A stretch of 42,207 nt of DNA from Candidatus Minthousia equi (GTDB lineage Bacteria; Bacteroidota; Bacteroidia; Bacteroidales; Bacteroidaceae). The DNA is taken from positions 1-42,207 of the forward strand of contig JAGHTY010000070.1 in the NCBI GenBank assembly GCA_018065125.1, in the 5' to 3' direction. Below, one piece after another: positions 1 to 6,986 of this stretch; position 1 is the stretch's first letter, and the number at the start of each line of letters is the position of its first letter. A program made the translations under genes and the position numbers. The notes beneath the pieces are model-generated. The model was given only the letters and a program-made list of their open reading frames with translations. It was not told where the DNA came from and made no database searches.

Positions 1-852
1 CTACAAGTACCTGTGGGCATTGTAAACGCATCATACGGCGGCACACGCATCGAGGGGATGAGCAAGGAAATCCTAAAGAACGACCCTAAAGTGAATCTGG
101 ATGAAAAGTCTATCATGGCACGCGGTGCATGGGATCGTCCTACCGTAAACTACTATGGCATGTTCTACCCAGTAAAGAACTATACTTATAAAGGTATTAT
201 CTGGTATCAAGGCTGCTCGAACGTAGGCGACCACGCGCCTTACGCACAGCAGATGGCAGATATGGTAAGCCTGTGGAGAAACGACCTTCAGCAGGGCGAG
301 ATTCCTTTCTACTATGTAGAACTGGCACCTTACCACTACTTTGGCGGACAGGCAAACAAGGCTGCTTACCTGCGCGAGGCACAGTTCAAGGCACAGGATA
401 TGATTCCTAACAGCGGCATGGTTTGCACCAACGATCTGGTAGAACCTTTTGAACTAATGAATATCCACCCAGGAAACAAGCGTGCCGTAGGCGAACGCCT
501 TACAACTATGGCACTGAACAAGACATACGGTTTCACAGATATTACCTGTGAGGGTCCTCGCTTTAAGGCATACGAAATCAAGGATGGTGCTGTAGCCGTC
601 AGCTTCGACCACCTACAACAGGGTATCTGCCGCAATTATGACATTCATGGCTTTGAGGTAGCAGGAGAAGACCGTGTATTCTACCCTGCGGAAGCCAACT
701 TTGTATGGCAAACCAATCAGGTGTTCCTAAAGAGTGAAAAGGTTCCTAATCCTGTAGCTGCACGTTACTGCTTCAAGGATTGGCAGGTTGGTGCCTTCTA
801 CGGAGGTGATTTTCAGCCTTTGGTTCCTTTCCGCACCGACGACTGGGAGTAA
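1..852 (+). CDS. Sialate O-acetylesterase-type esterase, C-terminal part (5' end outside window)
   Basis: The reading frame is open from base 1, so the true start lies upstream and this is the 3' part only. The visible 283 codons carry the second half of a SASA-type SGNH/GDSL esterase: PVGIVNASYGGTRIEG near the edge, then WYQGCSN (family form WYQGESN, so Glu is replaced by Cys here), and NIHPGNKRAVGERL, which holds the His expected to complete the catalytic triad. The nucleophile Ser block would be upstream and cannot be checked. Family members remove acetyl esters from sialic acids or plant glycans and are usually secreted to the periplasm or surface in Bacteroidales. It converges on fucP and shares the terminator at 1033-1058. 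The exact substrate cannot be read from the sequence; a xylan or pectin acetylesterase is possible. Confidence 0.8.
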   Translation, partial: LQVPVGIVNASYGGTRIEGMSKEILKNDPKVNLDEKSIMARGAWDRPTVNYYGMFYPVKNYTYKGIIWYQGCSNVGDHAPYAQQMADMVSLWRNDLQQGEIPFYYVELAPYHYFGGQANKAAYLREAQFKAQDMIPNSGMVCTNDLVEPFELMNIHPGNKRAVGERLTTMALNKTYGFTDITCEGPRFKAYEIKDGAVAVSFDHLQQGICRNYDIHGFEVAGEDRVFYPAEANFVWQTNQVFLKSEKVPNPVAARYCFKDWQVGAFYGGDFQPLVPFRTDDWE

Positions 853-1030
853 GGGTTTAAAAGTTTAAAGGTTTAAAGGTTTAAAAGTTTAAAAGTTTAA
901 AGGGTTAAAGGGGTTTAAGACCCCTCCAAACCTCCCCTTGGTAGGGGAGGCATACTCCTCAAACTACTTAAACCCCTTAAACTACTTAAACTGGAGCGAA
1001 GCGACAATTAAACCACTTAAACTTTAAATA
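853..1030. repeat. Intergenic patch of GTTTAAAR 8-mers with inverted counterpart
   Basis: Six 8-bp GTTTAAA(A/G) units run head to tail from 855 to 902, followed by a GGTTAAAG variant at 903-910. A hairpin CCTCCCC-TTGGTA-GGGGAGG lies at 931-950. CTTAAAC/ACTTAAAC units in the opposite orientation fill about 960-1026. The whole patch is therefore a loose inverted repeat around a GC-rich stem. No coding potential is evident. Similar A/T-rich degenerate arrays occur between genes in Prevotella-like genomes (recollection, not tested here). Confidence 0.7.
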
Positions 1031-1032
1031 AT

Positions 1033-1062
1033 AAAAGGTGGAGAAAACTCCACCTTTTATTA
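1033..1062. terminator. Bidirectional intrinsic terminator
   Basis: AAAAGGTGGAG at 1033-1043 pairs perfectly with CTCCACCTTTT at 1048-1058 across an AAAA loop. T-rich tracts follow on both strands. It lies between the convergent esterase and fucP genes and can serve both. Confidence 0.9.
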
Positions 1063-1064
1063 TT

Positions 1065-2384
1065 TTATTTCGTTCTGCAGTATGTTCTATGTCCGTATAT
1101 CATTACCACCACAAAGCAGATGAGTGGAAGAATGAACGACACATTTACGGCAGGCATACCAGCAATGACATTCTGGTCGATGATAGATGCTTGAACTGGT
1201 GGCAACACAGATCCTCCTAGGATAGCCATAATCAGACCTGCGGCACCAAACTTAGCCTCATCGCCTTCTACACCATCCAGTGCAATGCCATAGATGGTAG
1301 GGAACATCAATGACATGCAGGCTGATACGCCTACCAAGCAATACAGTCCCATGATGTTCTGGAAGAAAATTACGCCAACGGTGAGCAAAGTACCCACACA
1401 TGCCAGAATACGCAACAGATTACCTGCATTGACGAACTTCAGGAAGAAAGTACATACAAAACGACTGATACAGAACATTACCATGGCAATGATGTTATAC
1501 TGCTGTGACAGCACCTCGGCTTCCTGTTCGGGCATACCTTGCTGGGTAAACAAACGAGTTCCATACTGAATAATAAATGTCCAGCACATAATCTGGGCAC
1601 CTACATAGAAGAACTGTGCAATGACACCTTCACGGTAGTGCTTGATACTGAATACATTCTTCAGAGTTTTCCAGAAGCCTGCCTTGCTCTCTGCTGCTGT
1701 ATCGCCAACTTTTGGCATCTTGCTGAACCAGAACACAGCCAGCATGGCAATGATGATAAAGCCTATCATTAAATAAGGTGCAATCAGCACGCTCAAGTCT
1801 GATTCCTTCATTGCCTCGAACTCTGTATCATTCAACAAGGCACGTTCTGCCGTATCCATAGGATTCAACCTGTTCTGAATGAAGTTCATGGCAATATACA
1901 TGCCTGCCAATGAACCCATTGGATTAAATGCCTGAGCCATGTTCAATCGGCGGGTTGCTGTCTCTTTCGAACCCAAGGAAAGGATGTAAGGGTTACAACT
2001 AGTTTCCAGGAACGACAAGCCACAGGTAAGGATAAAGTAGGCTGCCAGGAATGGATAGAAACTACCCATCTCCTTTGAAGGGAAGAACAGCAATGCACCA
2101 AGGGCATACAGTCCCAGACCCATCATGATACCCGTTTTATAAGAATACTTGCGGATAAACATGGCAGCAGGGAATGCCATGGCAAAATATCCACCATAGA
2201 AAGCCATCTGCACCAGGGCTCCATCGGTAACGCTCATTCTAAAAATCTTCGAGAATGCTTTTACCATGGGGTTAGTAATGTCGTTGGCAAAGCCCCAGAG
2301 AGCAAAGCAACTGGTAACTAGGATAAAGGGAAGCAAATAGCTTACTCCATTGTGCTTTAGGATAGATTTAGATTCTTTGGTCAT
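1065..2384 (-). CDS. fucP: L-fucose:H+ symporter-type MFS permease
   Basis: A 439-residue inner-membrane protein with about 12 hydrophobic segments. Its start (about residues 15-60: LLPFILVTSCFALWGFANDI, then TNPMVKAF) matches the FucP branch of the MFS FHS family, which imports L-fucose with protons. A second diagnostic block is GLSFLETSCNPYILSLG near residue 125, followed by RLNMAQAFNPMGSL. Length fits FucP (about 430 aa). The gene is convergent with the acetylesterase, and its 3' end sits at the shared terminator. The terminator at 2421-2453 separates it from the upstream gene, so it probably has its own promoter, although I find no clean -7 box. Related permeases carry glucose/galactose or other sugars, so fucose is the likely but unproven substrate. 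A GH95 alpha-L-fucosidase 35 kb away fits a fucose role. Confidence 0.85.
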   Translation of the reverse strand: MTKESKSILKHNGVSYLLPFILVTSCFALWGFANDITNPMVKAFSKIFRMSVTDGALVQMAFYGGYFAMAFPAAMFIRKYSYKTGIMMGLGLYALGALLFFPSKEMGSFYPFLAAYFILTCGLSFLETSCNPYILSLGSKETATRRLNMAQAFNPMGSLAGMYIAMNFIQNRLNPMDTAERALLNDTEFEAMKESDLSVLIAPYLMIGFIIIAMLAVFWFSKMPKVGDTAAESKAGFWKTLKNVFSIKHYREGVIAQFFYVGAQIMCWTFIIQYGTRLFTQQGMPEQEAEVLSQQYNIIAMVMFCISRFVCTFFLKFVNAGNLLRILACVGTLLTVGVIFFQNIMGLYCLVGVSACMSLMFPTIYGIALDGVEGDEAKFGAAGLIMAILGGSVLPPVQASIIDQNVIAGMPAVNVSFILPLICFVVVMIYGHRTYCRTK

Positions 2385-2420
2385 TTGTCATGCAACTTTT
2401 TCAAGGTAATTAGAGAAAGG

Positions 2421-2453
2421 AAAAAGCACGCCGGCATTACTGCCAACGTGCTT
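2421..2453 (-). terminator. Terminator of the coiled-coil lipoprotein gene
   Basis: On the minus strand an outer stem AAGCACG/CGTGCTT (2424-2430 with 2447-2453) encloses an inner stem GGCA/TGCC (2433-2436 with 2441-2444). It is followed by a run of five T (A2421-A2425 on the plus strand). It lies 19 nt past the stop codon at 2472. Confidence 0.8.
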
Positions 2454-2471
2454 ATTATGGTAGGTTTATAT

Positions 2472-3329
2472 TTACTTTACCTGGATTACCAAGTAACGGC
2501 TTACACTCCAGAACTTATTAGGATCTGTAATCTTCAGCACATACTGACCCTTGCTGTCCTTCTCCAAGGTGTAAGAACCTGCTGGGTGATTGGTAAGCAT
2601 GCTAGCACTCTTAGAATACAGCTTGATTTCCTTATAGGTACGGATATCAATCTGGGTGAAGTATTCCTTGTTGTAGTTACCGTTCTTCAGAACATCACCC
2701 TTCTCTAGAATCTTCTGTTCCTTCAGCTCTGCCTTGGTTCCAAAAACAAACCATGCAGTGTTCAATTGCTTGTCCTGCTGTGCCACCATTGCAGCCTTTT
2801 CTTCGTTCAGGGCATTCAGGTCGCTTACGTTAGCATTCAGGTTCTCAATCTGCTGGCCCTGCTCCTGGATGGTAATATCCTTGTTAGCAAGTTCTGCACG
2901 CAGTGCCTCCAACTGAGCATTCTTCTCCTCCAACTGAGCGGTGAGCTGGTCGATAGTTTCCTGCAACTTAGTGTTTGACAATGAACTATTCTTCAAACGT
3001 GCCTTCAGCTTTTCAATCTGCTCGCGGTTCTGCTGCATGGTCTGCTGGATGAAGTTCATGTTATCTTGAATCTGAGAGCGCATATTGCCACCCTCTGCCT
3101 TCTCACTTACTACACGACCCTGTGCAGCGTTAATCTGCTGGAAACCAGTATTGATATCATTAACCATGGTCATCATCTCATCCAGTTCTGCATCGCGCTG
3201 GCTGATGGCCTGCATCAAAGAATCACGCTCATGTGCTACCTGAGACTCAGGTATCATGTTCTGCTTTTTACCGTCGCAAGACGCCATCATAGCCACCAGG
3301 CACAATGACGCAAAAATCATTTTCTTCAT
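2472..3329 (-). CDS. Coiled-coil surface lipoprotein, Cbp1 (collagen-binding adhesin)-like
   Basis: A 285-aa protein with a lipoprotein signal: hydrophobic residues 4-15, then MMASC with Cys18 as the lipidation site. Residues 30-190 are a long heptad-rich, Gln/Glu/Lys-rich coiled coil. Residues about 191-285 look like a compact beta-rich C-terminal domain beginning NTAWFVFGTKAELK. This lipoprotein plus coiled coil plus small C-domain layout resembles Bacteroides proteins annotated as Cbp1-family collagen-binding adhesins; that match is from memory and not proven here. The start codon overlaps the rsmI stop as ATGA, so translation is probably coupled to rsmI. A terminator follows immediately. 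An alternative is a general envelope-spacer lipoprotein with no adhesin role. Confidence 0.6.
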   Translation of the reverse strand: MKKMIFASLCLVAMMASCDGKKQNMIPESQVAHERDSLMQAISQRDAELDEMMTMVNDINTGFQQINAAQGRVVSEKAEGGNMRSQIQDNMNFIQQTMQQNREQIEKLKARLKNSSLSNTKLQETIDQLTAQLEEKNAQLEALRAELANKDITIQEQGQQIENLNANVSDLNALNEEKAAMVAQQDKQLNTAWFVFGTKAELKEQKILEKGDVLKNGNYNKEYFTQIDIRTYKEIKLYSKSASMLTNHPAGSYTLEKDSKGQYVLKITDPNKFWSVSRYLVIQVK

Positions 3330-4042
3330 TCTTCTTTATATTTTTGATGATTACTTTTCTTTTCCTTTACCTCTTCCTTTCCGGCAAGTATGATTACAAT
3401 CTCACCACGGGGTTCGGTTTGTTTAAAATGGTCTACTACCTCTTGTAATGTTCCGCGCACATTATCCTCGTGCATCTTCGAGATTTCACGGCATACAGAT
3501 ACCTGACGCTCTGCTCCGAAGAAAGTGACGAACTGCTCCAATGTCTTTACCAATCTATAAGGTGACTCATAGAAAATCATAGTGCGGGTTTCATCTACCA
3601 GGTTGGTGAGGCGGGTGTTGCGACCTTTCTTCTGTGGCAGGAATCCTTCAAAACAGAAACGTTCATCGGGCAGGCCACTCATTACCAAAGCTGGAACAAA
3701 GGCTGTAGCACCAGGTAGACAACTCACTGTAATGCCATTGCGCACACATTCACGCACCAGAAGGAAACCTGGGTCACTGATGGCTGGCGTACCAGCATCG
3801 CTGATCAAAGCTACGTTCTCTCCAGCCTTGATACGCTCTACCATACGTTCTGTAGTTTGGTGCTCATTGAACTTATGGTGAGACAACAAGGTATTCTTGA
3901 TGTCGAAATGCTTGAGCAGGATACCCGATGTGCGTGTATCCTCTGCCAAGATCAAGTCGGCTTCCTTAAGCACCTTTATGGCACGGAAAGTCATATCCTC
4001 AAGATTACCTACCGGAGTAGGAACAATGTATAGCATTCCCAT
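3326..4042 (-). CDS. rsmI: 16S rRNA (cytidine1402-2'-O)-methyltransferase
   Basis: A 238-aa SAM-dependent methyltransferase of the tetrapyrrole-methylase fold that 2'-O-methylates C1402 in the ribosomal decoding centre. Diagnostic pieces are YIVPTPVGNLEDMTFRA at the N-terminus, LAEDTRTS, the glycine-rich ISDAGTPAISDPG, and CLPGATAFVPALVMSGLP. The open frame extends upstream to 4087, but the -7 box at 4060-4067 places the transcript start near 4053, so the Met at 4042 (or 4036) is the start that fits. Its last codon overlaps the start of the downstream lipoprotein gene. Length is slightly short of E. coli RsmI (about 286 aa) but usual for Bacteroidota. Confidence 0.92.
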   Translation of the reverse strand: MGMLYIVPTPVGNLEDMTFRAIKVLKEADLILAEDTRTSGILLKHFDIKNTLLSHHKFNEHQTTERMVERIKAGENVALISDAGTPAISDPGFLLVRECVRNGITVSCLPGATAFVPALVMSGLPDERFCFEGFLPQKKGRNTRLTNLVDETRTMIFYESPYRLVKTLEQFVTFFGAERQVSVCREISKMHEDNVRGTLQEVVDHFKQTEPRGEIVIILAGKEEVKEKKSNHQKYKEE

Positions 4043-4059
4043 TTTTTCTTTCTTTAAAG

Positions 4060-4067
4060 CAAATGTA
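4060..4067 (-). promoter_or_regulatory. -7 box for rsmI
   Basis: The minus strand reads TACATTTG, matching the Bacteroidota TAnnTTTG consensus, about 18 nt upstream of the rsmI start at 4042. It rules out the longer upstream start. Confidence 0.65.
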
Positions 4068-4161
4068 GTCAGAAAAAAGATTTGCATGGCAAAAGCATGC
4101 TTATTTTTAACGTGTTTTGTCTATTTAGTGGCCTTGTTAGTGTTCTTTCAAAAAAAAATCT

Positions 4162-4169
4162 TATTTTTG
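4162..4169 (+). promoter_or_regulatory. -7 box for the AI-2E-family gene
   Basis: TATTTTTG followed by C, 20 nt before the ATG at 4190. It matches TAnnTTTG. No strong TTTG -33 element was found at ideal spacing. Confidence 0.6.
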
Positions 4170-4189
4170 CAGAAACAACATAACTATTC

Positions 4190-5284
4190 ATGAAAAAAGA
4201 AATTACTACCGATTCATTTCTTCGTACGTGTAGCGTGGCCATTACCGTTGCTGCCGTACTGTACCTGCTGAACCTGCTGAGTGCTGCCCTACTGCCATTT
4301 TTCATTGCACTAGGTGTAGCCTACATGATACATCCATTGGTGGACTTCTTCGAGAAGAAATGCCACCTTCATAGTCGTGTCATCAGTATTTTCCTTTCTG
4401 TAATTCTGGTACTGGCGATTATCGCTGCTGCATTCTTCCTCATAGTTCCTCCACTGGTGCACCAGCTGGTTAAGCTAAAGGAATTAACCCAACATATCAT
4501 TTACTCAAAGGCCGATGTCGGCGTGGTTCCAACAGATGTGATAACCTACATGAACAATTATCTTTCAACCATAGAGTTCTTCAAGAACCTGGATTATGTT
4601 AGCATCCTTAACGAGCTTGCACCCAAGCTGATGGCATTTATAGGCCGCACCTTTAGCATGGTATATGGAATCTTTACTATCTTCATGGTATTCCTATACC
4701 TGTTCTTCATCCTTATGGATTACGAAACCATCACTAAGGGATGGTTGAAATTCATTCCATTACGTCATCAGGAAAGGGTTACACAACTGGTTGAGGACGT
4801 TAAGATGTACATGAGCAAGTATTTCCGTGGCCAGTCGCTCATTGCACTGATGGTAGGTGTCATGTTTGCCATCGGATTCAGTTTCATCAACTTCCCTATG
4901 GCCATTGGTTTAGGTCTGTTCATCGGATTACTGAACATGGTGCCCTATTTGCAGCTCGTCTCGCTGATTCCTGCAGCATTATTAGCGGCCCTAAAGGCAT
5001 CAGAAACCAATAGCAGTTTCTGGTTTGTCATGTTGCAAGTGCTCATCATCTATGCCGTGGTACAGATTATCCAGGACTTTGTCCTAACCCCTTGGATTAT
5101 GGGAAAGAACATGGGTCTGAACCCTGCCATCATCCTGCTTTCACTCAGTGTCTGGGGTGCCTTGCTAGGCTTTATCGGTTTGATTATCGCCTTGCCACTT
5201 ACCACAATCCTGAAGGCATACTACAAACAATACCGTACCATGAAAGACCAGGAGTACGTTGAAAATGAAGAGTTCGTCACATAA
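4190..5284 (+). CDS. AI-2E-family (PerM/TqsA-like) membrane transporter
   Basis: A 364-residue polytopic inner-membrane protein. It has about eight hydrophobic segments, with a pair near the N-terminus and a cluster from residue about 150 onward, separated by a soluble region at about 85-140. The C-terminal core includes FPMAIGLGLFIGLLNMVPYL and DFVLTPWIMGKNMGLNPAI, which are hallmark blocks of the AI-2E transporter family (DUF20/PerM). Members have been linked to export of AI-2 or to Na+/H+ exchange, so the substrate is not predictable. The gene stands alone and is followed by tRNA-Lys, which has its own promoter. Start at 4190 is supported by the -7 box at 4162. Confidence 0.85.
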   Translation: MKKEITTDSFLRTCSVAITVAAVLYLLNLLSAALLPFFIALGVAYMIHPLVDFFEKKCHLHSRVISIFLSVILVLAIIAAAFFLIVPPLVHQLVKLKELTQHIIYSKADVGVVPTDVITYMNNYLSTIEFFKNLDYVSILNELAPKLMAFIGRTFSMVYGIFTIFMVFLYLFFILMDYETITKGWLKFIPLRHQERVTQLVEDVKMYMSKYFRGQSLIALMVGVMFAIGFSFINFPMAIGLGLFIGLLNMVPYLQLVSLIPAALLAALKASETNSSFWFVMLQVLIIYAVVQIIQDFVLTPWIMGKNMGLNPAIILLSLSVWGALLGFIGLIIALPLTTILKAYYKQYRTMKDQEYVENEEFVT

Positions 5285-5298
5285 AAAGAGTAAAATTA

Positions 5299-5329
5299 TT
5301 TGCAAAACCGATAAAATGTAGTATCTTTG
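5299..5329 (+). promoter_or_regulatory. tRNA-Lys promoter (-33 TTTG / -7 TATCTTTG)
   Basis: TTTG at 5299-5302, then a 19-bp spacer, then TATCTTTG at 5322-5329 followed by C. This is essentially the full Bacteroidota housekeeping sigma consensus at ideal spacing, 36 nt upstream of the mature tRNA 5' end. Confidence 0.85.
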
Positions 5330-5365
5330 CACCCGCAATTCCGAAAAGGAAATGCTTTTTAGGTC

Positions 5366-5441
5366 GATCCGCTAGCTCAGCAGGTAGAGCACATCCCTTT
5401 TAAGGATGGGGTCTTGGGTTCGAGCCCCAAGCGGATCACCA
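5366..5441 (+). tRNA. tRNA-Lys, anticodon TTT
   Basis: A 76-nt cloverleaf. The acceptor stem GATCCGC pairs with GCGGATC. The D-arm is GCTC-AGCAGGTA-GAGC. The anticodon stem CATCC/GGATG encloses the loop CTTTTAA (anticodon TTT). The T-arm contains GGTTCGAGCC. The discriminator base is A, and CCA is encoded at 5439-5441. It has its own promoter and terminator. Confidence 0.97.
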
Positions 5442-5445
5442 AAAT

Positions 5446-5475
5446 AAAAAGAGGACTTTCAGTCCTCTTTTTTTT
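5446..5475. terminator. Terminator after tRNA-Lys, usable on both strands
   Basis: AGAGGACT (5450-5457) pairs with AGTCCTCT (5461-5468) across TTC and is followed by a long T run on the plus strand. The A run before it gives a T run on the minus strand. It therefore also serves the convergent gene ending at 5474. Confidence 0.9.
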
Positions 5476-6049
5476 ATTCCCATACCTGCCAGGAATCCAC
5501 CAGATTCAGCAGTCGACGCACCACTGGAGCATACCCTTGTGGAAAGATAAGAGCCTGCACAAACCACGTTTGCTGCTTGCGGATAAAACGGGCATGGTAA
5601 AGGTAATTGGGATTTTCTTCCGACAAAAGGCAAGTCACCTCGTATTCATCCTTTGGTGGTTGCTGTTCAACAACTTGAGCAAAACTCTCTCCCTTTAGCA
5701 TGGGCTGTGGTATTGCCACACCCTGAGGTGTTTCTCTGGGTGCATGAGCCGTTGCATAGCATTGTTGCACAATGTGCACATTAAAACGCCACAATGAAGC
5801 CTGGAAGAAATCCTGATAATCTTCCTGTTCATCCACCTCGAAAAAATTGGGATAATACATCTTGAAACCAAACATCTCATTTGTATAGGTATAAAGCCTT
5901 GACTTGTTAATAGACTCCATTATCAGTATGGGCAAGTCATTACTCCCCCTAGACTTGGTACGGGGTGCCAATGAGAAGATTAGCAGGATAAGAATGAAAC
6001 CTGCCAATCCAATAAAGGTTTGATTTCTCAGGGTATTTTTACGTTTCAT
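5474..6049 (-). CDS. Single-pass membrane-anchored protein of unknown function
   Basis: A 190-aa protein with a basic N-terminus (MKRKNTLRNQ), one transmembrane segment at about residues 12-28, and a C-terminal region of about 160 residues likely facing the periplasm. No lipobox and no catalytic motif are visible. The soluble part contains MYYPNFFEVDEQEDYQDFF and ends with LNLVDSWQVWE, a pattern reminiscent of small periplasmic alpha/beta proteins, but I do not recognise a family. The open frame extends to 6121, but the -7 box at 6074-6081 supports the Met at 6049. It is convergent with tRNA-Lys and transcribed in the same direction as the regulator upstream. Confidence 0.75.
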   Translation of the reverse strand: MKRKNTLRNQTFIGLAGFILILLIFSLAPRTKSRGSNDLPILIMESINKSRLYTYTNEMFGFKMYYPNFFEVDEQEDYQDFFQASLWRFNVHIVQQCYATAHAPRETPQGVAIPQPMLKGESFAQVVEQQPPKDEYEVTCLLSEENPNYLYHARFIRKQQTWFVQALIFPQGYAPVVRRLLNLVDSWQVWE

Positions 6050-6073
6050 TGCAGCAAAAAAGGTTGATTGCTG

Positions 6074-6081
6074 CAAATGTA
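6074..6081 (-). promoter_or_regulatory. -7 box for the unknown membrane protein gene
   Basis: The minus strand reads TACATTTG, 25 nt before the ATG at 6049 and matching TAnnTTTG. It indicates a transcript separate from the upstream regulator gene. Confidence 0.6.
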
Positions 6082-6151
6082 GGGTTAAATAGACGGACAG
6101 GCAGAAAATAGTAACTGACATTTGCCTGACATTTTTGTCATTAAATGCTAA

Positions 6152-6865
6152 CTATTTATCTATCAATACATAGCCATTACCCCGATTGCTTTCTATTTTT
6201 AGATGACTACTTGCCTCGAGCATGGGTTTCAAACGACGAATCAGTGTGTAGAGTGTGTCGCTTGCATCGGGTTTCTTTGGCCATAGAGCATCACAAATCT
6301 CTTGTTTAGTGAGCGTGTGGTTTTCTTTCTGGAAGAACATTTCCATAAGTTTGTGCTGCATTGGCGTAAGCTTTACCTGAGTTCCATCATGTGTGTAGAA
6401 ACAAGCATCGTTGTCACTTAATACCAGGCCTCCATAAGATGCTGGCGAAGTTATTACAGGAACAAGCATATTGGTGTGATATCGTCTGTACCATAGGTAT
6501 CCCACTGCCCAAAGAACTGCCATCATCATCAGCCAACCGGAGATTTGCTGATCTGAAAGAGAAAAAACTGTAGCAAACGAGCATCCTGCATCTGCCTGCA
6601 ACACAGTGTGATTCTGTCCGTTGCGACTCTCTGTTCTAACTGCAATACAAGCAGTATCTCGCACTGCAGCAATAGAAATGTGGTTACGGTAGTTCTGTAT
6701 GGTATCAGCATCCACTCTATCGGCAGACATTTCGGCCAGTGTCATAGCCAAGGCATTATCAACATGCCGGCGAATCAGGCCTTCTGTTCTCCAGAAACTA
6801 TCCAGTCCTACTGCTACCGAACTTAGCAACAGAACCAAGAATATCACAATAGGAAAATGTTTCAT
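6152..6865 (-). CDS. Membrane-tethered winged-helix (OmpR/ToxR-type) transcription regulator
   Basis: A 237-aa one-component regulator. A first hydrophobic segment at residues 5-21 precedes a periplasmic region of about 85 residues (22-108) with two Cys (C73, C95) that could form a disulphide. A second transmembrane helix at 109-126 (WLMMMAVLWAVGYLWYRR) follows, and a cytoplasmic winged helix fills 147-236. The DNA-binding part shows VKLTPMQHKLMEMFF, LTKQEICDALWP, TLYTLIRRLKPML and NRGNGYVL, typical of the Trans_reg_C family. The domain order is inverted relative to ToxR/CadC, which carry the DNA-binding domain at the N-terminus. The frame extends to 6907; I favour the Met at 6865 because it begins directly before the membrane segment. 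The NigD-like lipoprotein gene lies upstream across a large hairpin. The signal sensed and the targets are unknown. Confidence 0.75.
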   Translation of the reverse strand: MKHFPIVIFLVLLLSSVAVGLDSFWRTEGLIRRHVDNALAMTLAEMSADRVDADTIQNYRNHISIAAVRDTACIAVRTESRNGQNHTVLQADAGCSFATVFSLSDQQISGWLMMMAVLWAVGYLWYRRYHTNMLVPVITSPASYGGLVLSDNDACFYTHDGTQVKLTPMQHKLMEMFFQKENHTLTKQEICDALWPKKPDASDTLYTLIRRLKPMLEASSHLKIESNRGNGYVLIDK

Positions 6866-6907
6866 CTTATTCTTGTTTTTGCCATTACTTATCCTTCGTC
6901 GAAACAT

Positions 6908-6958
6908 CTATTATCCCTCACTCTAAACATTTATTATGTTTCGGGTGAGGGATAATAG
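6908..6958. repeat. Perfect nested palindrome, 51 nt
   Basis: Outer arms of 14 bp (6908-6921 and 6945-6958, CTATTATCCCTCAC and its exact complement) enclose inner arms AAACAT (6925-6930) and ATGTTT (6936-6941) around a TTATT loop. No T run follows on either strand, so it is not a classical terminator. It sits between the lipoprotein gene (stop at 6987) and the membrane-tethered regulator. Confidence 0.85.
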
Positions 6959-6986
6959 AGGCTTAAAGACTGCCATAAGACACGTA

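Noticed and set aside
3582-3881. Overlapping plus-strand open frame opposite rsmI
   Set aside because: It lies on the antisense strand of a well-supported gene, has no recognisable motifs, and is best explained as a shadow frame. The same applies to the many other antisense frames of 60-160 codons across the window.
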